A stretch of 64,000 nucleotides of DNA from Phycisphaerales bacterium (GTDB lineage: Bacteria > Planctomycetota > Phycisphaerae > Phycisphaerales > SM1A02). Shown here piece by piece: positions 1-10,382 of the stretch. Each line of letters begins with the position of its first letter. Position 1 is the stretch's first letter. The stretch covers positions 17,134 through 81,133 of the forward strand of contig SIAR01000008.1 of assembly GCA_009691705.1 (NCBI GenBank), in the 5' to 3' direction. The position numbers and the translations under genes are program-made. The notes beneath the pieces are model-generated. The model worked only from the letters and a program-made list of their open reading frames with translations. It did not search any database and was not told the DNA's origin.

Positions 1-2
1 CT

Positions 3-143
3 TGGGGGAGCAGTCCGCCGCAGTTCATGCAAGCGACTGGGTACTTTGAGAGCGCCGAGTCGCTCGTCTTTTTGCTCGGCGCCGATATCGAGGCGGTCGA
101 GTTGAAAGGTGCAGCCATGACAATGACGCTCAACCGCAACTGA
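3..143 (+). CDS. C-terminal fragment of an unidentified protein
   Basis: An open frame enters from the left edge and reads 46 codons to a TGA at 141-143. The residues are WGSSPPQFMQATGYF, then a stretch with GADIEAVELKGAA. The reading is free of stops and has normal codon usage for the window, so it is probably the tail of a real gene. The family cannot be named from so little. It ends 7 bp before the flippase gene on the same strand, so it may be the preceding gene of the envelope polysaccharide cluster. Confidence 0.5.
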   Translation, partial: WGSSPPQFMQATGYFESAESLVFLLGADIEAVELKGAAMTMTLNRN

Positions 144-150
144 CCGCGCG

Positions 151-1461
151 ATGTTTCACCACGCGCCCGGCAGCCTTGCACACGCGCCGCACAATGGCGG
201 TGTGGACACACACATGAGCGGGTTCGTGGTGGTGGCTGCGGCGTGCGGCTACGGTCTGACGTGCCTACTCAACATCGTCGCAGCGCGCATCCTGCCAGCG
301 AGTGAGTATGGCGCCTTTAGCGCCGCCGTTGCCATGGTCGCGATCATCTGCACCATCGCAACGCTCGGACTCGAAAAGTGTGCACTGCGAATCTTGCCTG
401 AGTACATCGACCGACAGGCACAGGGCAAGACCAAGGGCTACATCATCTTCGGCATCGTGATCGGCGCGTTGTTTGGTGGTTGCTGCGCACGCCTCGCATT
501 CGTGCTCTATGACACGCTGCGCGCGCATGACGAAACCATCGATGCACTGGCCCAGATGCTTTGGTTCGTTCCTGCGATCACGCTGTTTCTGTTCGCGCTC
601 GAAGTGGCAACAGCGTGTGGATCATGGTTGGGATCGACGCTCGTCTATCGACTGCTCTTACCCGCTGGCACCGTCGTTGCGGTCGTTGCGGTCGCACTCA
701 GCACGACAACGCCAACGCTGCGCGAGACGATCGACGCATATGGACTCGTCTGGATCGCAGCACTCGCCGCGATGATCGCGATCATCCTGCATCGCCTTCC
801 GGTTGCAGTGTTGCGAGCGACGAGTTCATATGAACCACGCCAATGGCTGACCAAGAGTGTTGGATACCTCGGGTTCAGCCTCATCATGACTGTCTTTTCT
901 CAAGGGGCGGTTGTCATGCTAGAAGTTGTGAAGGGTGACCGAGTCGGCGTCGGAATGATGGCGGCCGCGATGCAGATCGCAGGATTCGTGGTGATTGCGC
1001 AGACTGCGACTATGCGCGTCTACGCGCCGCAATTGGCACGGGTGATTGCCAGCGGTGATGCAGCTGGCGAACGACTACTCATGCGATCGCGCTCGCTCTT
1101 CATGATCGCCGTGTGTGGGGCATTTCTTGCAGTCATCGTGTTCTTCGGTCGCGACCTGCTCGCACTCTTTGGCGAGAACTTTCGAGCGGCGTATCCAGCG
1201 CTCGTTGTCATGACAATCGCTCATTGCGTGAACACAGTTCTGGGATTCGCGCCAGCGGTCTTGCAATATCACGGCGCGCACAGGTTGACACTCACAATCG
1301 CGGCGGTTGGCACCATCGTCGCGCTGATCGCGATGGCCGTGGCTGCGAAAGAGGCAACCTATCTCGAAGTTGCCCAGACGTACGCAGTGTCACTGATTGC
1401 GATGTACATCGCCTTTCAACTCGCCATACTGAGTCGTCGGCGTCGCACTCAGCCGAAGTGA
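151..1461 (+). CDS. Wzx-type polysaccharide/lipid-linked oligosaccharide flippase
   Basis: A 436-residue integral membrane protein of the MATE/polysaccharide-biosynthesis (Wzx, MurJ-like) kind. About 12 hydrophobic segments are spread over the whole length. The first helical region carries the family-typical pattern ARILPASEYGAFSAA (a conserved 'L...EYG' after helix 1), which is seen again in the second flippase of this window. Such proteins move undecaprenyl-linked glycans across the inner membrane. The start at 151 is the first ATG; a later ATG at 214 (MSGFVVV) would remove a hydrophilic leader and is equally plausible. The 3' end overlaps the convergent PVC dehydrogenase gene by 72 bp. It sits at the left edge of the glycan locus, so a role in exporting that glycan is inferred. 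Confidence 0.8.
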   Translation: MFHHAPGSLAHAPHNGGVDTHMSGFVVVAAACGYGLTCLLNIVAARILPASEYGAFSAAVAMVAIICTIATLGLEKCALRILPEYIDRQAQGKTKGYIIFGIVIGALFGGCCARLAFVLYDTLRAHDETIDALAQMLWFVPAITLFLFALEVATACGSWLGSTLVYRLLLPAGTVVAVVAVALSTTTPTLRETIDAYGLVWIAALAAMIAIILHRLPVAVLRATSSYEPRQWLTKSVGYLGFSLIMTVFSQGAVVMLEVVKGDRVGVGMMAAAMQIAGFVVIAQTATMRVYAPQLARVIASGDAAGERLLMRSRSLFMIAVCGAFLAVIVFFGRDLLALFGENFRAAYPALVVMTIAHCVNTVLGFAPAVLQYHGAHRLTLTIAAVGTIVALIAMAVAAKEATYLEVAQTYAVSLIAMYIAFQLAILSRRRRTQPK

Positions 1462-4400
1462 CGCCAGATACGCAACGACATCGCGAATCTCGCGCTGGGT
1501 AAGAAAGGCATTCATCGCAGGCATCGCCGAGACCGTCAGGCATCCAACGGGAACGACTACGTTTGGTTCGACGAGTGATTCGAGCAGTGCGCGAGGTTCG
1601 AGGCGCGATCCAACACCATCGAGCGCGGGTCCGGCGTGGCCGCCAACCCCTTCGATTGCGTGACAGCGCAAGCACGTTGCTGACGAGTGGTACATCACAA
1701 TCTCTCGACCCTGCGCCGCGTCACCACCCGCAAGCAACAACGGAGCGAGTGTGTTGGTGAATCCAACTTCCGGCGCATTCGAAGTCAAAGGCGCGCCGCC
1801 GATCGTCGCCTCGCTCAAGTCGAGCCGCAGAGCCGCAGAGAGTGATCCAGTTAGTTCTTGCGCGTTCAATGCCGATAGTGCGGCGGATGCCGCTTGCGCG
1901 GAGGCTGCGTCGGAACTCTTGGCGAGTCGCGCGCACAAGTGAATGGCCGCCTGCTGCTCACGCTCGGTGCCACTGCCAAGCACAGCAACGGCAGAAGCAA
2001 CTGCCATTGCCGCGTCGCTTGCCGCGAGATGCTCACGCGCGGCGATCCGCAGCGCACCATCGTGACTCGCAAGCGCAGCCGCGATGGCCTTGCCCGCGCT
2101 GGCATCGTGCCCACATACGAGTTGCGCGAGTGCCGCAGCGCGTTCACTGCCCGTCCGCGTCGCATCGAGAACACACTCGAGATTCGCGCGTTGATCGAGC
2201 GCGATTCCTGCACTCGTGGCGAGTTGCATCGCCGCTGCGCGCACACTGCTCTCGTGATCGTTCGCCAGTGTTGGTAACGCCAGCGCCATGGCACGGCGAT
2301 AACTCTCGCCATCGCGTGGCGCGATAGCGGCGTGGTTGAGATGGCCATGCACTCGGTCGCGCGCGCCTGGGGCGAGATAGACGCTCAATGCAGCGAGTGC
2401 TTCGAGGCGAATCACAGAAGGCAAGGTCGGGTTGAGAGCGATCTTGGCGATGGGTGATCCACCAGTGATGCCAAGCGCAAGATTCGCGGCAATCGTTCGC
2501 CGAGCGAGTGCGGCGATGTTGGTGTCAATGGCGCGACGGCCAATGGGTCGTTCGAGTCGACCATCGGCGAGTTGCCATCCAATCGAAACATGATTGCCTC
2601 CACCACCTTGCGCGTGTCGCGCTTCAAGCGTGTACGCCGTATCTGCGCGCAGCGTGATGGGTGCAGAAGTCTGCGATGTCATCGCATTCCAATTCTCTGG
2701 ATCGCTATACCCGTCGACGCGCGCAATTACTTCGGTCGAACGCGGCGCTTCCGCGGCGGTGATCGTCAGCACACTGTGATCGTCGCTCGTGAGAAAGAAT
2801 TGGTAGTCACCATCGACTGGTGGATGGATGGTTCCGCGCAACCGCTGCACATAACTGTTGCCGTGCGCCGAGAAGCCACTCGCCTCTTGCGCTTGCGCAG
2901 TTTCATCTGGTGCGCGGTCGAACACAGCGCTTGTCTCGAGCGCTTGCGACGAGTCGATTTTCTCGTTCCTCCAAACGTCGCGCGTGAATGTCACAACACT
3001 CACAGTCGGTTCTGCGCTTGTGCCAATCGCCGCGACCCGACCAGCGGCTTGAGCCAGCGCCGGGAATGCCGCCGGAATCGGCAGATCCCAAATCGCGCGC
3101 GCGGCCTCAGCGGCAATGCGAATGTCTGAATCAAAGAGAAAGGGGGCGATTGCTGGGTCGCCGTGTTTACGCATGGCGAGCAACACTCCCAACCGCACAC
3201 TTGCGTACTGATCGGCCGAGAGTTCAGCCAACTTTGCCGAGTCGGCGCATCCGGCGAGCCCCATCACCAACGCATGGCGAAGAAATGCATCCCTCTCGTC
3301 GTTCTCCCAAAGCACGGCGGCAAGCGCTGGGACCGCATCGGCGAGTCGCAGCGCGCCGCACGCCAGGGCGCACCCTGCGCGCACGCGCAAATCTTCGTCG
3401 AAGAGATGTTCGATCAGTTTCGCAGCGGCCGGTTGATACTTCGCCTCGCCGAGCGTGCGGGCAACTTGCGCGCGAATCTCTGCGTCGTCGCTGTCGAGCA
3501 GCGCAACAAGCGGCGCAAGCGGATCGGGAGTTGTGACAACAGCGCAGCGCACTCCGGCGGCCTGCATGCCGAGCGCCCAGATCGCATGTATCTGTCCTAG
3601 ACGGCGCAGCGACTCACTAGCGCCACCCGCCACACCACCTTGCGCCGCCGCTAGAAGTTGCAGCGTTGCCTGCGAACCAATCGCGGCGAGTGCAAAGTGC
3701 GCACCGCGGCGAACGCGCATGTCTTGGTGGTAGAGCAGCACAACGAGTTCGTCGGGTGAGAGTGCCGCAAAACCCTTGGCGAGTATCGCACGCGTCTGCA
3801 AACTTACCGCACTCTCGCGCGCGACAGGATCCCAAACTGTGTAGATCTCACCCGCATCTTTCGAATACCACCCACCACCCCAGTCGCTTACATACACGCG
3901 CCCATCTGGTCCAAACGCAACATCAGTTGCGAGCACCTCGCGTGCGAATGGTTTCACCTCGGTCACTGCATACCCCGCGCCACTTCGCACCGCTTGTATC
4001 GCCAGCACGTTGCTGTGCTTGTCGCTGCCTAAAAAGTCACACATGTAGAAGCGGCCATCCCACTCTCGGGGGAGCATCGTGCCGGGAGCAAATGCCAGAC
4101 CTGAAGGACCACTGCCAACATGGGCAAGTGGCGGCAGAGCCCACGCCGGATGATCGCGCTCATTCGTTGCGCGCAAATGCCAGAGCCCCTCTTGGTTCCA
4201 CGGACCCCTCTGGTTCGCCCCTTCGAGCGTTTGATAATTCATATCCCAGCCGGTCTCGCCGCCTTGCATCACGAAGACAAATCGTGCCTTGTCGCCGCCG
4301 TCCGAATTGTTGTCTCCAGTGAAGAGATCGCCCAACTCGTTGAAGGCGAGTTCTTGGGGATTGCGCAGCCCAGAGGCGAACAGTTCAAGGTGCGTTCCAT

Positions 4401-5127
4401 CAGGACGACAGCGAAAGACCGCTCCAGACTTTGGATCGGCAAGCACGCTGCCTTCACGGGTTGTCACCTGATAGCCGCGGTCACCAATCGACCAGTAAAT
4501 GAGTCCATCCATGCCAATGATGAGTCCGTGCATATCGTGACCGCGCAAAGCGGTGCGCACGCCAAAGCCTGCGAAGATCGACTCGGGTTGCTCGCTGATG
4601 CCATCGCCGTTCGCATCGCGCATCCGCCAGAGATTCGGGATGCACGTGTAGAAAACGCTGTCGCCATCGACTAGCACCCCAGCGCCAGTTCCATCGAGCG
4701 GGTCGCGAAAATCGCGCGAGTAATTGGTGACGCGGTCGCCGACTCCATCGCCGTCAGAGTCTTCGACCATGCGCACCCGATCGACGTACGCGCTGTAGTA
4801 GGCCATCCCATCCTTGCGCTTGTCTTTCCATTTCTCGTAGTAGCGCAGTCGATCATCGACACTCTGTGCCGCGAGATCGTCGAGCAACCAGAACGCACTC
4901 GAACGGTTGTCTTCAACGCCGCGCTCCTGACGATGGCTCTCTGCCACGAAGACGCGCCCTTGCGAATCGATGTCGAATGCGACAGGGTCAGCAACTAGCG
5001 GTTCGCGCGCAAAGAGTTCAACGCGGAATCCATCAGGCACAAGCACTTTGACCGCGGGCGTCGGTGCAACCTGCGCCGCACAATTCACGGCGGCAACCCC
5101 AACGCACATCGCATGAGCGATCGTCAT
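1390..5127 (-). CDS. PVC-type membrane-bound dehydrogenase with HEAT repeats, PA14 domain and CxxCH cytochrome
   Basis: A large secreted redox protein of 1245 residues from the ATG at 5127. That start gives a short signal peptide (MTIAHAMCVGVAA then CAAQ). The order seen is: a sorbosone/glucose-dehydrogenase-like beta-propeller (about residues 25-450, PDGFRVELFAREPLV, DIDSQGRVFVAES), HEAT repeats (about 460-720), a PA14-like lectin domain (about 730-865, GDYQFFLTSDDHS), more HEAT-like helices (to about 1100), and a C-terminal cytochrome c with CLRCH near residue 1151. This combination is typical of planctomycetes and their relatives, where it is thought to oxidise sugars in the periplasm; the substrate is unknown. 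The cytochrome part looks shortened between its haem motif and the final REIRDVVAYLASLR. An upstream ATG at 5181 would overlap the divergent gene at 5176, so 5127 is preferred. Confidence 0.85.
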   Translation of the reverse strand: MTIAHAMCVGVAAVNCAAQVAPTPAVKVLVPDGFRVELFAREPLVADPVAFDIDSQGRVFVAESHRQERGVEDNRSSAFWLLDDLAAQSVDDRLRYYEKWKDKRKDGMAYYSAYVDRVRMVEDSDGDGVGDRVTNYSRDFRDPLDGTGAGVLVDGDSVFYTCIPNLWRMRDANGDGISEQPESIFAGFGVRTALRGHDMHGLIIGMDGLIYWSIGDRGYQVTTREGSVLADPKSGAVFRCRPDGTHLELFASGLRNPQELAFNELGDLFTGDNNSDGGDKARFVFVMQGGETGWDMNYQTLEGANQRGPWNQEGLWHLRATNERDHPAWALPPLAHVGSGPSGLAFAPGTMLPREWDGRFYMCDFLGSDKHSNVLAIQAVRSGAGYAVTEVKPFAREVLATDVAFGPDGRVYVSDWGGGWYSKDAGEIYTVWDPVARESAVSLQTRAILAKGFAALSPDELVVLLYHQDMRVRRGAHFALAAIGSQATLQLLAAAQGGVAGGASESLRRLGQIHAIWALGMQAAGVRCAVVTTPDPLAPLVALLDSDDAEIRAQVARTLGEAKYQPAAAKLIEHLFDEDLRVRAGCALACGALRLADAVPALAAVLWENDERDAFLRHALVMGLAGCADSAKLAELSADQYASVRLGVLLAMRKHGDPAIAPFLFDSDIRIAAEAARAIWDLPIPAAFPALAQAAGRVAAIGTSAEPTVSVVTFTRDVWRNEKIDSSQALETSAVFDRAPDETAQAQEASGFSAHGNSYVQRLRGTIHPPVDGDYQFFLTSDDHSVLTITAAEAPRSTEVIARVDGYSDPENWNAMTSQTSAPITLRADTAYTLEARHAQGGGGNHVSIGWQLADGRLERPIGRRAIDTNIAALARRTIAANLALGITGGSPIAKIALNPTLPSVIRLEALAALSVYLAPGARDRVHGHLNHAAIAPRDGESYRRAMALALPTLANDHESSVRAAAMQLATSAGIALDQRANLECVLDATRTGSERAAALAQLVCGHDASAGKAIAAALASHDGALRIAAREHLAASDAAMAVASAVAVLGSGTEREQQAAIHLCARLAKSSDAASAQAASAALSALNAQELTGSLSAALRLDLSEATIGGAPLTSNAPEVGFTNTLAPLLLAGGDAAQGREIVMYHSSATCLRCHAIEGVGGHAGPALDGVGSRLEPRALLESLVEPNVVVPVGCLTVSAMPAMNAFLTQREIRDVVAYLASLRLSATPTTQYGELKGDVHRNQ

Positions 5128-5175
5128 GCAAATCAGGGTAGACGGGTGCGATCGCGCTGCTGATACCGTCACGTC

Positions 5176-5493
5176 GTGCATGCCGATGAGCTGAATCGAA
5201 TTCGCCAAGAGGTTTCGCTGGTCGGCGCGAAGATTCAGCCGTTTCTGAAACCACACGCGGGGCTTATCAGGCGTAATGCATATGCACACCTCTGGCTAGG
5301 CATCCGCACACGGTTCGGTGAGCGTTGGCGCGAGAGCGCCATTCCCGCTGAAATAGAGGCATTCCTGGCGTGGTCCGGTGATAATCCAAATGCCGAGTAC
5401 GAAGCATTTGAAGGCGCCACCACTCGGGTGGCTTTCGCAGACGCGCAATGGAATGCGCGACGAGCCGCCGACGAACCGACTCTCTTCGACTGA
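5176..5493 (+). CDS. conserved-looking small protein of unknown function
   Basis: A 105-residue protein from a GTG at 5176; an in-frame stop at 5161 allows no earlier start. The sequence is rich in aromatic and charged residues (RRNAYAHLWLGIRTRFG, then AIPAEIEAFLAWSGDNPNAEYEAFEG) and has the compact, evenly mixed composition of a folded soluble protein. No signal peptide or membrane segment is visible. It is divergent from the PVC dehydrogenase (48 bp between starts) and precedes a secreted dockerin-tail protein by about 70 bp. I do not recognise the family. It could be an antisense artefact of the longer minus-strand frame, but its residue composition favours a real gene. Confidence 0.6.
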   Translation: MHADELNRIRQEVSLVGAKIQPFLKPHAGLIRRNAYAHLWLGIRTRFGERWRESAIPAEIEAFLAWSGDNPNAEYEAFEGATTRVAFADAQWNARRAADEPTLFD

Positions 5494-5564
5494 CCGCTCG
5501 ACTCGTTTTGGATTTTTTGGAAGATTTATTTTCAATTGCACATTTCCACGTCCATACTGCCGCT

Positions 5565-7127
5565 ATGAAGAAGGCAGGATTTATCGTCGCTGTGGCTACG
5601 GCCGCGTCGCTCACCGCGATCGTCTCATCACTAGCCTGGTCGTCAATCGCCACCACAATTCTTGCGAGCGGGGCGAATGATCAAGTGCAACCCAAGATGT
5701 CGCGAGGTTCTTCAGACGGATTCTTCATGTCGTGGTTCGACAATGCCACGGGCGGATACGACGTGCGTGCGAATCACTTCGACGCGAGAGGTGTTCCATC
5801 GTGGGGTCCAAACGGAACACTGATCGCCGATCGCAGCTTCTCCTCAACTGTTGATTATTACTCGTCGCCAGTCAGCGGCGGAAAACTGGCAGTTGCATAC
5901 AACGACGATCGTCTGGGTGGTGATCGCATCAGTGCATCGCTGCTCTCTTCAGCAGGTGCGATCATCTGGACGAGCACCATGCCCGATTCAGCTGGCGCGT
6001 ATGTCGCGAATCCAAAGGTTCGCGAAGACCCATTTGATGGATCGATTTATGTCTCGTGGTATCAGGGCACCGCGACCAAGTTGCAGAAACTCGATCCGAC
6101 AACCGGCGCAATGCTCTGGGCAACATCCGTGACAATTCAGGACGGCACCGCGCAGACAACCAACGCAGACCTCTGGCCAGTGGCGGATGCGACGGGTGGC
6201 GTGATGGTTTCATGCGTACGGCAAGTTGGATTCACCGGCGCAAAGACACTCAAGGCGTGGCGAGTTTCTCCAGCAGGCGTATTGGGATGGACCGCAACGA
6301 CGACGACTCCAACTATCGTCTTCTCGACCGGTTCATTGCAAATCGGAAACTACCCATCGTGCGAAGCCGTCCCCGGGGTTGGGTATGTCTTCTGTTGGTA
6401 CACCTCGAGCCCGCTGCAATGTTCCGTGCAGGTGCTCGATCTTCAGGGAGTCGCGAAGTTCGGCGCAAATGGGGCGACGGTCGCATCAACAACCACTCTT
6501 GAGCGCGTCTCGCCACGATTTGCGGTCGACGCAGCGGCTGATCGCGTGTACGCGGTTTGGCCAGAGCACGTGCCAAGCAGTTCGAGCTACGGCGTTTCTG
6601 CGCAGGCCTTCGCACTCAGCGGCATAGGCACCCGTCTCTGGGGAGCGTCGGGGCTCTCGCTTTCGCCAGTGGCGACGCAATACTCAACCGATTTCACCGC
6701 GGTGACAGCTGGCAGCGGCGGCGCAACATTCGCGTGGCAGACATCGAGCGCGTTCGGCCAAGATTCAATCTTTTCACAGCGCGTCAACGCGGCAGGTGTT
6801 GTGCAGTGGGCAAATGCATCGCGTGTTGACGTAGCCTCAGACAAGGGCATGATGATGTCCGTTCGTCAATCAAGCGCGTCGGTCTTCGTCTGGCCAGATG
6901 GCGCGACCGGCAACACAGACATCGCAGCGCAGCGCGTCGGCGACGACAGTCTCGTTGGCAGCAATCCAACTTCGCCAGGGGATGCCAACGGCGATGGTCT
7001 AGTGAATGGCGCTGATCTTGCAGCGGTTCTTTCGGGATGGGGCACCAACGATGCCGCGGCAGACGTGAACGACGATGGCATCGTCGACGGCGTCGATTTG
7101 GCGATCGTGCTTTCGGATTGGGACTAA
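5565..7127 (+). CDS. secreted repeat protein with C-terminal dockerin-like (EF-hand type) domain
   Basis: A 520-residue exported protein. The ATG at 5565 is chosen because it begins a clean signal peptide ([22 protein letters not shown]). The body is beta-rich with many short W, G and D motifs ([31 protein letters not shown]), consistent with a beta-propeller, although blades cannot be assigned surely. The C-terminus (about residues 470-520) has two copies of a Ca-binding loop: [20 protein letters not shown] and [20 protein letters not shown]. This duplicated motif is widespread at the ends of planctomycete secreted proteins. No cohesin partner is seen here. Its stop overlaps the convergent fcl stop by 4 bp. 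Function unknown; probably cell-surface or extracellular. Confidence 0.8.
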   Translation: MKKAGFIVAVATAASLTAIVSSLAWSSIATTILASGANDQVQPKMSRGSSDGFFMSWFDNATGGYDVRANHFDARGVPSWGPNGTLIADRSFSSTVDYYSSPVSGGKLAVAYNDDRLGGDRISASLLSSAGAIIWTSTMPDSAGAYVANPKVREDPFDGSIYVSWYQGTATKLQKLDPTTGAMLWATSVTIQDGTAQTTNADLWPVADATGGVMVSCVRQVGFTGAKTLKAWRVSPAGVLGWTATTTTPTIVFSTGSLQIGNYPSCEAVPGVGYVFCWYTSSPLQCSVQVLDLQGVAKFGANGATVASTTTLERVSPRFAVDAAADRVYAVWPEHVPSSSSYGVSAQAFALSGIGTRLWGASGLSLSPVATQYSTDFTAVTAGSGGATFAWQTSSAFGQDSIFSQRVNAAGVVQWANASRVDVASDKGMMMSVRQSSASVFVWPDGATGNTDIAAQRVGDDSLVGSNPTSPGDANGDGLVNGADLAAVLSGWGTNDAAADVNDDGIVDGVDLAIVLSDWD

Positions 7128-8080
7128 GCGCCGCGGGATCGGTACCACTCAATCGTGGTGCGAAGACCATCTTCGAACAAGACTTGCGCACGCCAGTCGA
7201 GCAATAGCTCTGCGCGCGATACATCAAGGCATCGACGCGGTTGGCCATCGGGCTTCGACGCATCCCAGCGAATCTCGCCGGTGAATCCACAGAGTGTGGC
7301 GATCAGTGCGACTAGGTCACGAATCGAGATTTCGCGTCCAGTGCCGAGGTTGATCGGTTCAGGAGCGTCGAACACTTCTGCTGCGCGGATCACTCCCTCT
7401 GCCGCGTCGTCGACGTACAAGAATTCACGGCTCGCCGATCCTGTTCCCCAGCATTCGATGTGACTCGCACCACATGCAACCGCCTCGACACACTTGCGCA
7501 CGAGGGCGGGGATCACGTGCGAGGTGTTGGTCTCAAAGTTGTCGCCAGGACCATAAAGATTCACGGGCAGAACGTAGGCCGACTTCAATCCATACTGTCT
7601 GTGGTAGCCGTCGAGCATCACCATCGCTGCCTTCTTCGCGATGCCATATGGAGCATTCGTTTCTTCTGGATAGCCCACCCACAAGTCTGCCTCACGAAAG
7701 GGAACCGGGGTCAACTTGGGGTAGGCGCAAATCGTGCCAACTTGCACAAACTTGCCGAGATTGCGCTGGCGAGCTGCCTCAATCAGATGCAGGGCCATGG
7801 CCATGTTTGCGAAGAAGTATCGCCCTGGATTTGCCATGTTCGCGCCGATGCCACCGACCTCTGCAGCGAGATGAAAGACAACGTCTGGCCGCATCGCGTC
7901 GTACATCGCTGCGACATCCGCCTCGCGAGTCAGGTCAAAGGTACTGCGTCGCGGTACGAGTACCTCGCGCGCTCCGCGGGCGCGCAGTTTCTCGACGACA
8001 ACCCGTCCAAGAAAGCCCGCTCCGCCGGTCACGACGATGCGAGCGCCAGCGAATGGACTTTGAGTCGTCGACTGCACCAT
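7124..8080 (-). CDS. fcl: GDP-L-fucose synthase
   Basis: A 318-residue extended SDR. It has an N-terminal Rossmann motif (GGAGFLG), then [17 protein letters not shown], which is characteristic of GDP-4-keto-6-deoxymannose epimerase/reductase. The catalytic Tyr-Lys pair is in APYGIAKKA, followed by [11 protein letters not shown]. It converts GDP-4-dehydro-6-deoxy-D-mannose to GDP-L-fucose with NADPH. Length matches the family (about 310-325). The ATG at 8080 is preferred over a TTG at 8089. It is divergent from gmd, which makes its substrate, so the two form a complete GDP-fucose pathway from GDP-mannose. It supports a fucose-containing glycan made by the surrounding locus. Confidence 0.93.
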   Translation of the reverse strand: MVQSTTQSPFAGARIVVTGGAGFLGRVVVEKLRARGAREVLVPRRSTFDLTREADVAAMYDAMRPDVVFHLAAEVGGIGANMANPGRYFFANMAMALHLIEAARQRNLGKFVQVGTICAYPKLTPVPFREADLWVGYPEETNAPYGIAKKAAMVMLDGYHRQYGLKSAYVLPVNLYGPGDNFETNTSHVIPALVRKCVEAVACGASHIECWGTGSASREFLYVDDAAEGVIRAAEVFDAPEPINLGTGREISIRDLVALIATLCGFTGEIRWDASKPDGQPRRCLDVSRAELLLDWRAQVLFEDGLRTTIEWYRSRGA

Positions 8081-8163
8081 ACTGGCCAAAAGGTATCGGG
8101 TTTCAATCTCTCCGAGTAAGTCGGCACGATAATTGCCTATCCTTCGACCGTGAGGAACCCACT

Positions 8164-9213
8164 GTGAAGAAAGCGATCATCACCGGGATTACGGGACAAG
8201 ACGGAAGTTATCTCGCAGAACTCTTGCTCTCCAAGGGCTATGAAGTGCACGGGATCATCCGGCGCAGTTCAACATTCAATACCGAGCGCATCGATCACCT
8301 CTATCGCGACCCTCACGAGTCGGGGGTTCGGCTGAAATTGCACTATGGCGACCTCTGTGATGCCAATGGACTGCTCAATGTGCTTTGCAAGGTCGATCCA
8401 GACGAGGTCTACAACCTGGGGGCACAGAGCCATGTGCGGGTGAGTTTCGATCAACCGGTCTATACCGCGGACACCGTCGCGCTCGGGACGATTCGTCTGC
8501 TCGAAGCCGTGCGCGCCTCGCAGCAGATAACGGGACGCGCCGTGCGCTTTTATCAGGCGAGTTCGAGCGAGATGTTCGGCAAGGTGCAGGAGATCCCGCA
8601 GCGTGAGACGACTCCGTTTTATCCCAGATCTCCCTATGGATGCGCCAAGGTGATGAGCCACTGGATCACCGTGAACTACCGCGAGAGCTACGGATTGCAC
8701 GCGAGTTGCGGAATCCTCTTCAATCACGAGAGCCCCCGGCGAGGCGAGACCTTCGTAACGCGAAAGATCACGCGCGCTGTAGGGCGGATCAAACTCGGCC
8801 TGCAAACAAAGCTTTATTTGGGAAACCTTGATTCGATGCGCGACTGGGGATTCGCGGGCGAATACGTCGACGCGATGTGGCGGATGCTGCAGCAACCGGC
8901 GGGCGACGACTACATCATCGCGACGGGCAAGATGATCTCAGTGCGCCAGTTCTGCGATCTCGCCTTCGCGCACGTTGGCCTTGAGAGCAAAGACTTCATC
9001 GAAATCGATGAACGATACATACGCCCCGCAGAGGTTGAGCAACTGCTCGGCGATGCTTCGAAGGCGAAGAAACAGTTGCAGTGGCAGTCGAATTGCTCGG
9101 TCGAGTCGCTTGCAGCGATGATGGTCGAGAACGATCTCGAACTCGCCCGACGTGAGAAGACTCTTCGCGACGCCGGCCACAGGCTGCCTGCTGGGGCTGG
9201 GCACGATCAGTGA
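8164..9213 (+). CDS. gmd: GDP-mannose 4,6-dehydratase
   Basis: A 349-residue extended SDR that makes GDP-4-dehydro-6-deoxy-D-mannose, the first step toward GDP-L-fucose. It begins at a GTG (8164) 8 bases after a GAGG ribosome-binding site. The NADP motif is [14 protein letters not shown]. The catalytic residues lie in SSSEMFG and [12 protein letters not shown] (Ser/Glu and YxxxK). [16 protein letters not shown] and the [16 protein letters not shown] segment are classical Gmd signatures. Full family length. The frame is open for a further 230 codons upstream, but that part is antisense to fcl and does not read as protein. Its TGA overlaps the GTG of the next gene (GTGA), so the two are translationally coupled. 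Confidence 0.96.
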   Translation: MKKAIITGITGQDGSYLAELLLSKGYEVHGIIRRSSTFNTERIDHLYRDPHESGVRLKLHYGDLCDANGLLNVLCKVDPDEVYNLGAQSHVRVSFDQPVYTADTVALGTIRLLEAVRASQQITGRAVRFYQASSSEMFGKVQEIPQRETTPFYPRSPYGCAKVMSHWITVNYRESYGLHASCGILFNHESPRRGETFVTRKITRAVGRIKLGLQTKLYLGNLDSMRDWGFAGEYVDAMWRMLQQPAGDDYIIATGKMISVRQFCDLAFAHVGLESKDFIEIDERYIRPAEVEQLLGDASKAKKQLQWQSNCSVESLAAMMVENDLELARREKTLRDAGHRLPAGAGHDQ

Positions 9214-10346
9214 TTGCCGCATCGGTCATGATGGTCATCAGCACGATTGCTGCGGGTGCGCTCACCTGCGCACAGCAATCGGTTGCGCCCTTAGCTCCTG
9301 CGTCCGCGCCGCAAGCGCCGCCCAAGAACGTGCCAATTGTGCCGGTTGCGCAGCCTGCGACGGTGCCAGTAGCAAAACTCGCTCTGCTCTATGACGAGAT
9401 TCCCGACGCAACCATTGCTCGTCGCGCGGAAGCCGTCGACGCCCAGCGATACCTGCTCATTTATCAGGGGTGCGATCCGCAAGCGGTACGTACCGGTCTG
9501 ATCGACGTCGAGGCGGTGATTCGTGAGATTTCAAACAAGACCGCCAACGGCGCTCCGCGCTGGGGGATGCTTGATTTCGAAGATCCATTCACCGCCAACT
9601 TGCAGCTCGGCGTGGACTCGCCGAAGTATCAGGCAACCTCCGCGTCGATGATCGCGACTATGCGGGCTGTGCGCACGCGATTTCCAAACATCCTCTGGAC
9701 GTTTTATGGAACGCCATTTGTTCCATACTGGCTCGACGGCAAAAATTGGCTGAACGCAACGCCAGAGGCAAAGTCGACCTTGCTCGAGAAGCTCTATAAG
9801 GTCTATGCACCGCTCGCGGCAGAGGTCGATTGGGTTAGCACGAGCATCTATCCCGTGTATGACCCATTGCTCTTCGAACCCAAGACTCCAGATCTGGTGC
9901 GCGCACACGGCCGGGCGTGGCGCACAGCATCGGTGGGATTTGCCAAGATTCTCGCGGCAGGAAAGCCAGTGATTCCAACGGTCAGTCCGTATTGGCAACC
10001 CAACGGAGTCGCCACTGCAGGCACTTCCGTGCCAGAGGCGCAGTTCATCGAAGATCAAGTCGAACCAGCCGCCGCCGCCGGCGCGGACGGAGTTGCGATC
10101 TGGACTGGCGTCGGCTACGGCATCACTCTCGCAATCGACGGTTACGCCAAGAACATGCCGCAGGATGAAACACTCGGAACACGGGTCTGGCGCGCCGCAT
10201 TTATCAGTGAGTATCTCGACAATCAACCGCCGCGCAATTGGAGTGATGCAGTCGTTCGAGCGACACTTGTGCGAAAGAGTTCGAACACGATTCTGGACGC
10301 CATCAGGTGGATTCGGCTCTGGCAGCCAAAGGAGACGACACCATGA
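9210..10346 (+). CDS. secreted protein, possibly TIM-barrel glycoside-hydrolase-like; function unknown
   Basis: A 378-residue exported protein. An N-terminal hydrophobic segment ([23 protein letters not shown]) is followed by a Pro/Ala linker to about residue 55. The mature part contains [47 protein letters not shown] and [15 protein letters not shown]. Strand-end acidic motifs spaced in this way are typical of (beta/alpha)8 hydrolases, and the pattern distantly recalls hyaluronidase-like folds. No catalytic pair can be assigned with certainty. It overlaps gmd by 4 bp and lies just before the polymerase-like gene, so processing or sensing of the glycan is a guess from context. Confidence 0.65.
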   Translation: MIAASVMMVISTIAAGALTCAQQSVAPLAPASAPQAPPKNVPIVPVAQPATVPVAKLALLYDEIPDATIARRAEAVDAQRYLLIYQGCDPQAVRTGLIDVEAVIREISNKTANGAPRWGMLDFEDPFTANLQLGVDSPKYQATSASMIATMRAVRTRFPNILWTFYGTPFVPYWLDGKNWLNATPEAKSTLLEKLYKVYAPLAAEVDWVSTSIYPVYDPLLFEPKTPDLVRAHGRAWRTASVGFAKILAAGKPVIPTVSPYWQPNGVATAGTSVPEAQFIEDQVEPAAAAGADGVAIWTGVGYGITLAIDGYAKNMPQDETLGTRVWRAAFISEYLDNQPPRNWSDAVVRATLVRKSSNTILDAIRWIRLWQPKETTP

Positions 10347-10382
10347 TGCGTCCATCTGAGAGTGCGCTTGCGAGGGCAGCTC

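Noticed and set aside
1292..5289. Longer start of the dehydrogenase at 5289
   Set aside because: The first 54 residues overlap the divergent gene at 5176, and the signal peptide starts at the ATG at 5127.
7474..8163. N-terminal extension of gmd by 230 codons
   Set aside because: The part is antisense to fcl and has no protein-like composition; gmd families begin at VKKAIITG with a ribosome-binding site.
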